NCBI RefSeq assembly: GCF_039545795.1
Contig: NZ_CP154260.1
Location: forward strand, 6,329,001 to 6,393,000
Length of the DNA stretch: 64,000 nt
Direction of reading: 5' to 3'
From: Chitinophaga niabensis
Lineage (GTDB): Bacteria > Bacteroidota > Bacteroidia > Chitinophagales > Chitinophagaceae
The position numbers and the translations under genes were made by a program. Positions 36,343 through 42,947 of this stretch are shown piece by piece. The number at the start of each line of letters is the position of its first letter. The first letter of the stretch is position 1. Under the pieces are notes generated by a model, which saw nothing but the letters and a program-made list of their open reading frames with translations, did no database searches and had not been told where the DNA came from.

Positions 36343-38115
36343 TTATTCTTCTTCTTCCGGGGCAGCCAAAGTATGTAAGGCCACCTGGAGGTGATTGTTC
36401 TTTACAAAATTGCACCATTCGCAATACGGCTTCCCGCATCCGGTGTAGAAATCCCTTTGTTGTATGCGCTCCCAGCTTTCCGTGATCTGCTGAGTAACGG
36501 TTGTAATATCCGCCGGCGTGATGTTGATCTTTTCCTTAAAATATTCCCCGTTCCGGCCGGGCTCTATGAAATCAAATTCTGTGCTAACTACCAGCCAATC
36601 CTTCTGTTTATAATTATCTAACAAAATTTTATAAAATACCCCCTGCCGCCAATAGTCTCCTCCCCTGGGTAATTTTTCTTCCGGTGGGGCAAACTTCTTC
36701 CAGTCGAACTTCGTTCTTTCATAATCTCCCGTTTTATAATCCACGATATTCACCCGTTTGCCATCAAATTCCAATTTGTCTATTTTCCCTTTCACCGGCA
36801 CGCCATTCACTGAAATGTTACGGAAAGTACGCTCTACGCTTACAATAGGGTTCCATTCATGAATATAACGGGTATAATAACTGCTCAGGATCCGGTGACC
36901 ATATTCCATTCTTCTTTCAAAAGCTTCCGAGGTAAAGGCAGCCCGGTTATCCAGCATATAAGTATCAAAATCCTGGAGGAATACTTCTAAAGAAGGAAAA
37001 ACATCCGTTATCTGCATCTTCTGGAAAAGCTTTTCCAGCGCGTGGTGAGCGGCAGAGCCAAAGGCCAGGTTTTCCTGCCTGCCCATGGGGGCTTTTATAA
37101 GCTGCTGATAAAAGAAGGCCAGCGGGCAGCGGAGATAATTATTCAGGATGGTGGCGCTCATTGTAAAGTCCTTTAGTAAAGGATCAATGAAGAGCGGGTC
37201 CATCTTTTCAATTTCCGGGGCTATCCTTTGGTTGGTTATGGGTAGTTTTTCTGCCAGATCTACACTTTCCATTAAAGCAGATAAAGTGAGATCCGGGTTA
37301 CGGCGTACTTCTTCCTTTAAGACCCCGCTTTGTGGGAGCGCCTGTAATAATTCAGGCAGGGGGAGTTTCATCCACTTTTCCAGCAGGTTACTCAGCTGCA
37401 GGGCATTTTCATGCGGCCCTGTTGAGAACAGAGAAGGAATGCGGGGTTGCTGTAGGTATGCCCGTATGGTCGTTCTTTGATCTGCTGCCTGCCGGCAGAT
37501 CTTTGCTGCTTCAACAGGAGGGATCTGGAAATTGGCATCATGCATGATCTCAAAAAGAAGATCTTCTCCGCTGCCCGGAATTTCCTGTTCGGCAGCAATG
37601 TATCGCAGGATGTTGAGTGTATGCCTGGAGCCTGGAGTATCTTCCTGTTTAGGAGGTTCCATCCTGGCCCCCAATAATTCCGTGAGCCTGTTTGTTGTGC
37701 CTGTGGCGTATTGCAGCTGTTCCTTATATTTTAAAAGGAGTTCAGGGGTTTGCTCCAACAGGGAGATGATGTCATCCATATCGTATTTTCCGGCAGCCAG
37801 CAGCATTTGCTGATAGGTGTGAAATTCCGGAGTGGCTGTTTCTTCCTGCCCGCTTTTTATCCGTGAAAAAAGATGTGTGAGTGGATGTAAGGCCGCGTAC
37901 ACATCGCCGCGGTACCTTTTGAGCGGATTGTCTTTTGAAAAGCCGTCTATGATGCTTTTGATCAAACGGATCTTTTCCAGAGGGGTAATTAGCCCTTTTG
38001 TGTCAAAAAGTGCAGGATGCTCCCGCATCACTCTCTCACAAAAAGAATGGACGGTATGTATAGTTAAACCTGTAAATACCAGGATGGGTTCATCTTCAGG
38101 GAAGGTATGCTTCAT
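36343..38115 (-). CDS. PD-(D/E)XK nuclease-domain protein resembling a helicase-nuclease without its ATPase motifs
   Basis: A 590-residue protein. Residues ~320-590 are a RecB-type nuclease: FGSAAHHALEKLF (His357/358), GKIDKLEF (Asp446), VDYKTG (Asp459, Lys461) and the cysteine pair of CGKPYCEWC. The N-terminal half resembles scattered pieces of UvrD/RecB-like helicases of Bacteroidota (IHTVHSFC, KRYRGDVY, GEDLLFEIMH). It has no Walker A, no DExQD motif and no motif V/VI. Intact relatives are near 1000 residues or more. The reading frame is uninterrupted, so the nuclease can be made. The start overlaps the upstream DUF3298 gene by 20 bp. A role in DNA repair or end processing is likely, without helicase activity of its own. 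Confidence 0.8.
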   Translation of the reverse strand: MKHTFPEDEPILVFTGLTIHTVHSFCERVMREHPALFDTKGLITPLEKIRLIKSIIDGFSKDNPLKRYRGDVYAALHPLTHLFSRIKSGQEETATPEFHTYQQMLLAAGKYDMDDIISLLEQTPELLLKYKEQLQYATGTTNRLTELLGARMEPPKQEDTPGSRHTLNILRYIAAEQEIPGSGEDLLFEIMHDANFQIPPVEAAKICRQAADQRTTIRAYLQQPRIPSLFSTGPHENALQLSNLLEKWMKLPLPELLQALPQSGVLKEEVRRNPDLTLSALMESVDLAEKLPITNQRIAPEIEKMDPLFIDPLLKDFTMSATILNNYLRCPLAFFYQQLIKAPMGRQENLAFGSAAHHALEKLFQKMQITDVFPSLEVFLQDFDTYMLDNRAAFTSEAFERRMEYGHRILSSYYTRYIHEWNPIVSVERTFRNISVNGVPVKGKIDKLEFDGKRVNIVDYKTGDYERTKFDWKKFAPPEEKLPRGGDYWRQGVFYKILLDNYKQKDWLVVSTEFDFIEPGRNGEYFKEKINITPADITTVTQQITESWERIQQRDFYTGCGKPYCEWCNFVKNNHLQVALHTLAAPEEEE

Positions 38116-39214
38116 TAACGATTGTTTTCACATCCTCAAAAGGGATGAATAAAGTGATCTGCCCTACTGCATACGCTGCAATTTCATAAGGAGTATAATT
38201 GAATACTACCCCTTTGCTGGTCAGGAAAAAGTTGTCGTTCGGAGCGATGGTTTTGGAAAAAAGGAACCTTTTATCCAGCGGCTCATTGGCCGGGAGGTTG
38301 TACTTTTTGCGGAAGGCCTTTGCCAGCGCATTGCTCAGTTGGGTTTTGTAACCGGGCTTGAATACATCCGTTACCTTCAGTTCCTTCTTTTTAGAAAGGT
38401 CTATTACATGAAATCCGCTGCCCCAGTTACCATGTGCGCCACCGGTATATGCATATTCTGCATTTTCAAGGACCAGTAAAGGATATTGGTTCCATACAAC
38501 ACGTGTATCCGTTTGCGTACTCCAGTCCCAGGAGGCGCCTAAAGCATTTGTATCTGCATCATCACGACTGTTTTTATAGAACTGAAGGAAAGTATCGACG
38601 GGTGCTTTTACCAGCATTTCAGGATTGTTCAGGTTGTTGGAAGAGGCTGCAATCACTTGTTTTATGACGTTCAGCGTAGCTTCATCCGCACCACTCACCG
38701 GCCATACAATACTGGCGGAAGCTATACCCATGGGGGATTTTGGATTATTATAAAAAAGCGTGACGGTATCTGAGAAAGTGAAAATGTTGAATTGAACAGC
38801 TTGTGTATAATCTTCTTTCAGGTCGAAATTGTATTCACCCTTTGCACTTTTCCAGGTACCGGTAAAATGGCCGTCCGGGGAAAGTTGTCCGTAAAAAGTG
38901 TTGGCTTCGTCCTGGCTGGAATATTCCAGGAGCGTGATCTTACTGGCGGAATCCGGTTCGTTGAGGAGCTGAATGGGATCGCCTATTTTATCATACACAT
39001 ACCATCCCTGGTATGCCAGTTCTCCGGTACGGATCAAATGCATGGTTACAGGCTGCCCTGCCAGCGAGCCTTTGAGTTGTTTATAGAAATTGGTGGCTGT
39101 GGCTGTTGGTGTTACGGCAGCAGTACTGTCTTTTTGCGCGGCGGGTTTCTTTTCAGGTTGCTGGCAGGCTCCCAATAGTACTACGGAGACCAGTAACCAA
39201 AGGTATTTAATCAT
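38096..39214 (-). CDS. DUF3298-domain lipoprotein (RsiV-like)
   Basis: A 372-residue protein from Met at 39214 (MIKYLWLLVSVVLLGAC, lipobox LLGAC). An in-frame ATG at 39247 would add 11 residues ahead of the signal peptide and is unlikely. After a Thr/Ala-rich linker comes a beta-rich domain, then a DUF4163/DUF3298 region: EYAYTGGAHGN, FKPGYKTQLSNALAKAFRK, NDNFFLTSKGVVFNYTPYEIAAYAVG. The C-terminal domain is that of the RsiV family, which in Bacillus binds lysozyme, but no sigma-factor-binding part is present here. Surface or periplasmic; function unknown. Co-transcription with the overlapping nuclease gene is likely. Confidence 0.85.
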   Translation of the reverse strand: MIKYLWLLVSVVLLGACQQPEKKPAAQKDSTAAVTPTATATNFYKQLKGSLAGQPVTMHLIRTGELAYQGWYVYDKIGDPIQLLNEPDSASKITLLEYSSQDEANTFYGQLSPDGHFTGTWKSAKGEYNFDLKEDYTQAVQFNIFTFSDTVTLFYNNPKSPMGIASASIVWPVSGADEATLNVIKQVIAASSNNLNNPEMLVKAPVDTFLQFYKNSRDDADTNALGASWDWSTQTDTRVVWNQYPLLVLENAEYAYTGGAHGNWGSGFHVIDLSKKKELKVTDVFKPGYKTQLSNALAKAFRKKYNLPANEPLDKRFLFSKTIAPNDNFFLTSKGVVFNYTPYEIAAYAVGQITLFIPFEDVKTIVNEAYLP

Positions 39215-39287
39215 GGATGCCGATTTTAAACTGATGTAAATTACCATTTATAGAGATACGGGTCAGCAGGTGTGGGTATATATGTCT

Positions 39288-39295
39288 TAATTTTG
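39288..39295 (+). promoter_or_regulatory. -7 promoter box of pdxH
   Basis: TAATTTTG, exact TAnnTTTG match, 15 bp before the ATG at 39311. It lies downstream of an alternative in-frame ATG at 39272, which argues against that start. Confidence 0.6.
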
Positions 39296-39310
39296 CAAAA
39301 AAGCAACCAG

Positions 39311-39946
39311 ATGATCAATCAAAAGATAGCAGATCTGCGGCTGGATTATAAACTGGCCACACTTAATGAGCAGGATATGGCGGCAGGGCCCGTGCAGCAG
39401 TTTGAACGCTGGTGGCTGGAAGTGATGCAGAGTGAGCTGGAAGAGCCTAATGCCATGACCCTGGCCACCAGTACGCCGGACGGTAAACCATCTGCCCGGA
39501 TAGTGTTATTGAAGAGTTTTGACGAAGAAGGCTTTCTGTTCTTTACAAATTATGATAGCCGTAAGGGGCAGGAGCTGGCGGCAAATCCGCAGGTGACCTT
39601 ATTATTCTTCTGGAAAGAGTTACAGCGGCAGGTTCGTATAGAAGGTACCGTTAGCCAGGCGGCGGTAACCATCAGTGATGAGTATTTCAGCTCCAGGCCT
39701 GTTGGCAGCCAGATCGGGGCGATTGTTTCTCCACAGAGCCAGGAGATCCCGGGGAGGTCATTTCTGGAAGAGAGGGTGAAAGCGCTGGAAGGGAAAACGT
39801 TAAAACGACCGGAACATTGGGGCGGATATCTTGTAAAACCTTTGCAGGTAGAGTTCTGGCAGGGGAGGAGCAGCCGGTTACATGACCGTATATTATATAC
39901 ACAGGGGGCAAATGGCAGCTGGAAAATAAGCCGGCTGGCCCCTTAA
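39311..39946 (+). CDS. pdxH: Pyridoxamine 5'-phosphate oxidase
   Basis: A 211-residue FMN enzyme making pyridoxal 5'-phosphate. Family motifs: FERWWLEVMQSELEEPNAMTLAT, ARIVLLKSFDEEGFLFFTNYDSRKGQEL (FMN binding), RQVRIEGTVSQ, YFSSRPVGSQIGAIVSPQSQ and the C-terminal FWQGRSSRLHDRI signature. The start at 39311 follows a promoter box; the ATG at 39272 would add 13 unrelated residues. It is divergent from the DUF3298 gene and ends at a GC-rich hairpin shared with the convergent bTHX gene. Confidence 0.96.
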   Translation: MINQKIADLRLDYKLATLNEQDMAAGPVQQFERWWLEVMQSELEEPNAMTLATSTPDGKPSARIVLLKSFDEEGFLFFTNYDSRKGQELAANPQVTLLFFWKELQRQVRIEGTVSQAAVTISDEYFSSRPVGSQIGAIVSPQSQEIPGRSFLEERVKALEGKTLKRPEHWGGYLVKPLQVEFWQGRSSRLHDRILYTQGANGSWKISRLAP

Positions 39947-39953
39947 AATAACG

Positions 39954-39980
39954 GCTCCGGGCTATTTGCAGGCCCGGAGC
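39954..39980. terminator. Hairpin between convergent pdxH and bTHX
   Basis: 9-bp stem GCTCCGGGC/GCCCGGAGC with a 9-nt loop. The following bases are more T-rich on the minus strand (CGTTATTTTAAG) than on the plus strand. Confidence 0.6.
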
Positions 39981-39990
39981 TGCTAATAAA

Positions 39991-40107
39991 TTAAGCTTTC
40001 TTTTCTGCTTTTGGAGCAGCGTTCTTCTTGGTCCTTGCAGGACGAACTTTACCGAATGAACCGTTGGAAATCTTACCCTTCTTGGTTTTGATATCTCCTC
40101 TACCCAT
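39991..40107 (-). CDS. 30S ribosomal protein bTHX
   Basis: A 38-codon gene read from the minus strand: MGRGDIKTKKGKISNGSFGK at the start, then a Lys/Arg/Ala-rich tail ending AEKKA. This is the Bacteroidota form of the small basic protein that sits at the top of the 30S head. Its theoretical charge is strongly positive, as expected for an rRNA-binding peptide. It lies downstream of HU in the same direction, but HU has a strong terminator in between, so it is probably transcribed separately; a near-consensus CACTTTTG box sits at 40142-40149. Confidence 0.9.
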   Translation of the reverse strand: MGRGDIKTKKGKISNGSFGKVRPARTKKNAAPKAEKKA

Positions 40108-40171
40108 GATTTTAAGTATTTAATTGATGAATGATCTTTCGCAAAAGTGCGTCTTTTTGGGCGCTTCAGCA

Positions 40172-40215
40172 CAGCAAAAATAAAAAAAGCAAGAAACAAA
40201 TAATGTTCCTTGCTT
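40172..40215 (-). terminator. Rho-independent terminator of the HU gene
   Basis: On the minus strand: 12-bp stem AAGCAAGGAACA/TGTTTCTTGCTT (one G-T pair), 5-nt loop, then TTTTTATTTTT. Confidence 0.88.
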
Positions 40216-40237
40216 AAATAAGTTGGGTCGCCAACTC

Positions 40238-40507
40238 TTAGAGTTTGTCAGACAACGCTTTACCAGCTTTGAATTTAGCAACTTTTTTTGCTTTGATCTT
40301 GATGATCTGGCCGGTTTGGGGGTTTCTACCGTTACGTGCAGCACGTTTGGAAACAGAGAAAGTACCGAAACCAACTAAAGTTACTTTACCACCTTTTTTC
40401 AGTGTGTCAGCAACAGCTTTAGTGAAAGAATCCAAAGCATCGTTAGCTTGAGTTTTAGTAACGCCAGCATCTTTGGCGAGTTTGTCGATCAATTCGGCTT
40501 TGTTCAT
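40238..40507 (-). CDS. HU-family DNA-binding protein
   Basis: An 89-residue histone-like protein: MNKAELIDKLAKDAGVTK, GGKVTLVGFGTFSV and the DNA-arm signature AARNGRNPQTGQIIKI. It forms dimers that bend DNA and compact the nucleoid. The length is normal and the sequence is close to standard HU. It has a perfect Bacteroidota promoter (TTTG-N19-TATATTTG) and a strong terminator, consistent with a highly expressed monocistronic gene. Confidence 0.97.
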   Translation of the reverse strand: MNKAELIDKLAKDAGVTKTQANDALDSFTKAVADTLKKGGKVTLVGFGTFSVSKRAARNGRNPQTGQIIKIKAKKVAKFKAGKALSDKL

Positions 40508-40549
40508 AGTTAGTTAAGATTTAACTAGTGAGAAAATGTTTGATGTGAG

Positions 40550-40580
40550 CAAATATAGCGCGTTTTATAAGATTACCAAA
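40550..40580 (-). promoter_or_regulatory. Consensus Bacteroidota promoter of HU
   Basis: Minus strand TTTG (40577-40580), 19-bp spacer, TATATTTG (40550-40557): a complete match to the TTTG-N19-TAnnTTTG consensus. About 42 bp upstream of the ATG. Confidence 0.85.
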
Positions 40581-40803
40581 TTTTTAAAACTTTTTTTTAC
40601 AGGCTGAAAAACCCTACAGGTAACGTTTACAGCTGATTGCCTATAATAACGTACCGGATGAACATATAGTATGTTCAGAACGAAACGCGCTACTGCATTG
40701 AGTTTTAATACATCTGGCATCAAAACACCCCCTTACTTCAACTATTGTACCAAAGCCTGAAGTGCCTGAAAATAGTGAATTTCCTGTGGATAAGTTTGAT
40801 AAG

Positions 40804-41106
40804 CTATACTACCTGCATTACCGTTCCGAAGCCTACAAACTGGTCTCCGAAAGCGTTAAAAGCTTTTTGACGAAGTGCAGGAGCATATTCCTGGAGGTAG
40901 GTATAATAGTTTTCCAGGGTATCTGTGAAGTACTGAACAGTATAAGTAGGTCCATCGGAATCATCCTGTTCCAGCAAACGGGCCATACGGTAATCGTGAA
41001 AAAGGCCGCTGGCCATGATCTCAGGGATATGTTCCTGTTTCATCCATTCCAGCCACCTGTCCTTAATAAGAGGAGAAACCTTAGTGGTTACATTATGTAT
41101 GATCAT
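40804..41106 (-). CDS. DUF4286-like small protein
   Basis: A 100-residue cytoplasmic protein: IHNVTTKVSPLIKDRWLEWMKQEHIPEIMASGLF is typical of the DUF4286 family, with a ferredoxin-like dimeric alpha/beta barrel pattern (TYTVQYFTDTLENYYTYL). The function is unknown. It starts 2 bp after the xth stop codon and is surely co-transcribed with it, suggesting a link to repair that is otherwise unsupported. Confidence 0.85.
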   Translation of the reverse strand: MIIHNVTTKVSPLIKDRWLEWMKQEHIPEIMASGLFHDYRMARLLEQDDSDGPTYTVQYFTDTLENYYTYLQEYAPALRQKAFNAFGDQFVGFGTVMQVV

Positions 41107-41108
41107 GT

Positions 41109-41870
41109 TTATTTTAATTGAAGGTATACGGGGCAGTGGTCAGAATGTTTTACATCTTGCCAGATAGCGGCATTGGCCAACCGTTCCTGTAATGGAGTGG
41201 TTACATTTATATAGTCAATGCGCCATCCCTTATTATTATTACGTGCGTTAGCCCGGAAGCTCCACCAGCTGTATTGATCAGGTCCCGGGTTGAAGTGGCG
41301 GAAAGTATCCACAAAACCATTATCAAAGAGTTTGCTCATCCAGGCCCTTTCTTCAGGAAGGTATCCTGAGGAGTCTTTATTGGCCACCGGGTTGTGAATA
41401 TCAATAGGTTTATGTGCAATATTATAGTCGCCCACCACAATCAGGTTTGGTCTTTCTTTTCTTAACAGCTGGAGGTACTCATAGAATTCATCCAGCCATT
41501 GGTATTTATAGGTCTGTCTTTCATCGCCGGTGGTGCCGGAGGGGATGTAGGTGTTAATAATGGAGATGTCGCCAAAATCGGCCCTTATTACTCTTCCTTC
41601 CGCATCGCTTTGCATATAGCCATTGCCGTATTGTAAGTGGTCAGGTTTTATTTTGGTGAGTATGGCCACACCGCTATATCCTTTCTTTTGAGCGGGAAAC
41701 CAGTAATCCTGGTAACCGAGCTGTTCAAATTGCTGGAAATCTACATTGTCCCGGTGTGCTTTTACTTCCTGCAGGCAAATAACATCTGCGGGGTCGGTTT
41801 TGAGCCATTCTGTGAATCCTTTTGTCATGGCAGAGCGAAGGCCATTAACATTGTAGGTGACGATCCTCAT
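41109..41870 (-). CDS. xth: Exodeoxyribonuclease III
   Basis: A 253-residue EEP-fold apurinic endonuclease/3'-5' exonuclease: MRIVTYNVNGLRSAM, VICLQEVKAH, IINTYIPSGTTG, IVVGDYNIAH, the WWSFRANARNNNKGWRIDYI block and the terminal KHSDHCPVYLQL with catalytic Asp/His. It acts in base-excision repair in the cytoplasm. The start at 41870 is favoured over an ATG at 41909, because a TACTTTTG promoter box lies between the two. It shares its fold with the two EEP proteins at 12-14 kb, but lacks their membrane anchor. Confidence 0.95.
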   Translation of the reverse strand: MRIVTYNVNGLRSAMTKGFTEWLKTDPADVICLQEVKAHRDNVDFQQFEQLGYQDYWFPAQKKGYSGVAILTKIKPDHLQYGNGYMQSDAEGRVIRADFGDISIINTYIPSGTTGDERQTYKYQWLDEFYEYLQLLRKERPNLIVVGDYNIAHKPIDIHNPVANKDSSGYLPEERAWMSKLFDNGFVDTFRHFNPGPDQYSWWSFRANARNNNKGWRIDYINVTTPLQERLANAAIWQDVKHSDHCPVYLQLK

Positions 41871-41885
41871 GGTTAATAGTTTAGG

Positions 41886-41893
41886 CAAAAGTA
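41886..41893 (-). promoter_or_regulatory. -7 promoter box of xth
   Basis: TACTTTTG on the minus strand, 15 bp upstream of the ATG. A TTTA (three of four) is found at the -33 position with 19-bp spacing. Confidence 0.65.
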
Positions 41894-41910
41894 AGGATTC
41901 AGTGTACACA

Positions 41911-41944
41911 AATAAAAAAGGCTGTCTTTACAGACAACCTTTTA
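41911..41944 (-). terminator. Terminator after the double-glycine peptide genes
   Basis: Minus strand: AAGG-TTGTCT-GTAA-AGACAG-CCTT stem (one mismatch) followed by TTTTTTATTTG. Lies 25 bp past the stop codon of the downstream peptide gene. Confidence 0.8.
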
Positions 41945-41968
41945 ACTGTTAAAATTCGTTGTGGGGGA

Positions 41969-42244
41969 TTATATAGGTAAAGCAATACCGCCTAATCCGC
42001 CGAGCAAACTGTTCAGGAGACTGGTAACAGGTGAAAGCAGGTTACCGAGGCCGCCTGTTCCGCCACCACCCGGAAGGTTGGTGAGGCCATTAGGATCTAC
42101 TGTGATACCTACGTTGATCTTACCATTGGTGTTTGCAAAATCAAGTTTGAGGAAACCGAGATCAATTAAACCGCCGTTTACATCACTGGCAGTTTGAAGG
42201 TCCAGTTCCTGGCAGCCGTAATTGTTTGATTCTAATTTTTGCAT
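41969..42244 (-). CDS. Double-glycine-leader peptide, Gly/Leu-rich (copy 2)
   Basis: A 91-residue product from the ATG at 42244; an in-frame ATG at 42346 would overlap the neighbour and add unrelated residues. Residues 1-25 look like a double-glycine leader: MQKLE, YGCQEL, then DVNGG ending at residue 25. The predicted mature 66-residue part has a NTNGKINVG strand, a Gly-rich linker and a hydrophobic end containing NLLSPVTSLLNSLLGGLGG. It is a paralogue of the gene just upstream, with leader length identical. Family knowledge: GG leaders are cut by C39-peptidase ABC exporters; none is in the window. Candidate bacteriocin or signalling peptide. Confidence 0.75.
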   Translation of the reverse strand: MQKLESNNYGCQELDLQTASDVNGGLIDLGFLKLDFANTNGKINVGITVDPNGLTNLPGGGGTGGLGNLLSPVTSLLNSLLGGLGGIALPI

Positions 42245-42273
42245 ATAACAGGGTTTGAGTGAAAGGTAAAAGG

Positions 42274-42303
42274 CAGTGACGCCCGCTAAATGGAGCGTCA
42301 CTG
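42274..42303. repeat. Hairpin between the two double-glycine peptide genes
   Basis: CAGTGACGC/GCGTCACTG, 9-bp arms, 12-nt loop. Placed in the 70-bp gap, it may stabilise or attenuate the operon transcript; the minus-strand T-tract is weak. Confidence 0.6.
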
Positions 42304-42314
42304 AAGTTTTCTGA

Positions 42315-42596
42315 TTACAGTCCCAGAAGACCGCCACCGAGGCCACCTAACAAACTGTTAAGCAGGTTGGTAACGGGAGCCAGTAAATTGCCTAAGCCAC
42401 CCAGGCCTGGCAATCCACCACCACCGCCTGGTAAAGGCAGTCCGGAAGTGAGGGCGTTGGTATCCAGTTGTGTGCCGGCAGTGATCTTACCATTGGTGTT
42501 GGTAAGGCTGAGCAAAAAGAAACCACCGTTAACGTCTTTTTCATCGGCTGCGTTCAATTCCTGGCAACCATAGTTGTGTGCTTGTAAATTTTCCAT
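42315..42596 (-). CDS. Double-glycine-leader peptide, Gly/Leu-rich (copy 1)
   Basis: A 93-residue product from the ATG at 42596; the ATG at 42665 would add 23 residues without a leader-like pattern. The leader (residues 1-25) has MENLQ, YGCQEL, NAADEK and ends in NGG. The predicted mature 68 residues contain SLTNTNGKITAG, a PLPGGGGGLPGLGGLG stretch and NLLAPVTNLLNSLLGGLGG, with repeated GxxxG-like spacing that favours helix packing. It is the first gene of a two-gene unit with its paralogue, and divergent from a histidine kinase. No modification enzyme, immunity gene or exporter is adjacent. The function is inferred, not shown. Confidence 0.75.
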   Translation of the reverse strand: MENLQAHNYGCQELNAADEKDVNGGFFLLSLTNTNGKITAGTQLDTNALTSGLPLPGGGGGLPGLGGLGNLLAPVTNLLNSLLGGLGGGLLGL

Positions 42597-42947
42597 ATGA
42601 TAGGATTTTTGGTTAAAAACACTTTGAGGGTCGCCGTTTTTTCCTGGCCAGAGAGTGATGGCCACTATTCATTAACACCAGTAGTTTACAGGAAAAGGAC
42701 CAAACGCTTGGCGAAACGTGTGGCGGGGACTTCCGTGATCATTTTTCTATGACAACCTCTAAATTAAGGCAGTGCAATCGATCGGCAACTGTTCATTTTG
42801 TTCATTATCAGGCAGATAAGAGGGTCTCTGTTCATTCTTTGAACAGGGCTTGAACAATGGGCAATTAGCAAACGGTTAACAAAATAATCGGAAATTAGCC
42901 TTGATATTGAGAACTGCCACCGTATTGGCCTGATACACGTTTGAAGC
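42597..42947. promoter_or_regulatory. Divergent control region with GTTCA/TGAACA half-sites
   Basis: 351 bp between the GG-peptide operon and the histidine kinase gene. Within 42789-42857 there are three GTTCAT-type sites (starting at 42791, 42800 and 42830) and two TGAACA sites (42840, 42851). The pair at 42828-42846 forms a perfect inverted repeat CTGTTCA-TTCTT-TGAACAG. No TAnnTTTG box is seen, so the promoters may need an activator. A REP-free, gene-free region otherwise. Confidence 0.6.

Noticed and set aside
39272..39310. Longer pdxH start at 39272
   Set aside because: A TAATTTTG promoter box lies between the two candidate starts and the extra residues do not match the family.
42245..42346. 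Longer start for the downstream double-glycine peptide gene
   Set aside because: The extension overlaps the upstream gene, encodes no leader-like sequence and would bury the GG leader in the middle of the protein.
41969..42596. Lanthipeptide or other modified RiPP precursors
   Set aside because: The mature parts lack Cys and there is no modification enzyme nearby; an unmodified GG-leader peptide fits better.
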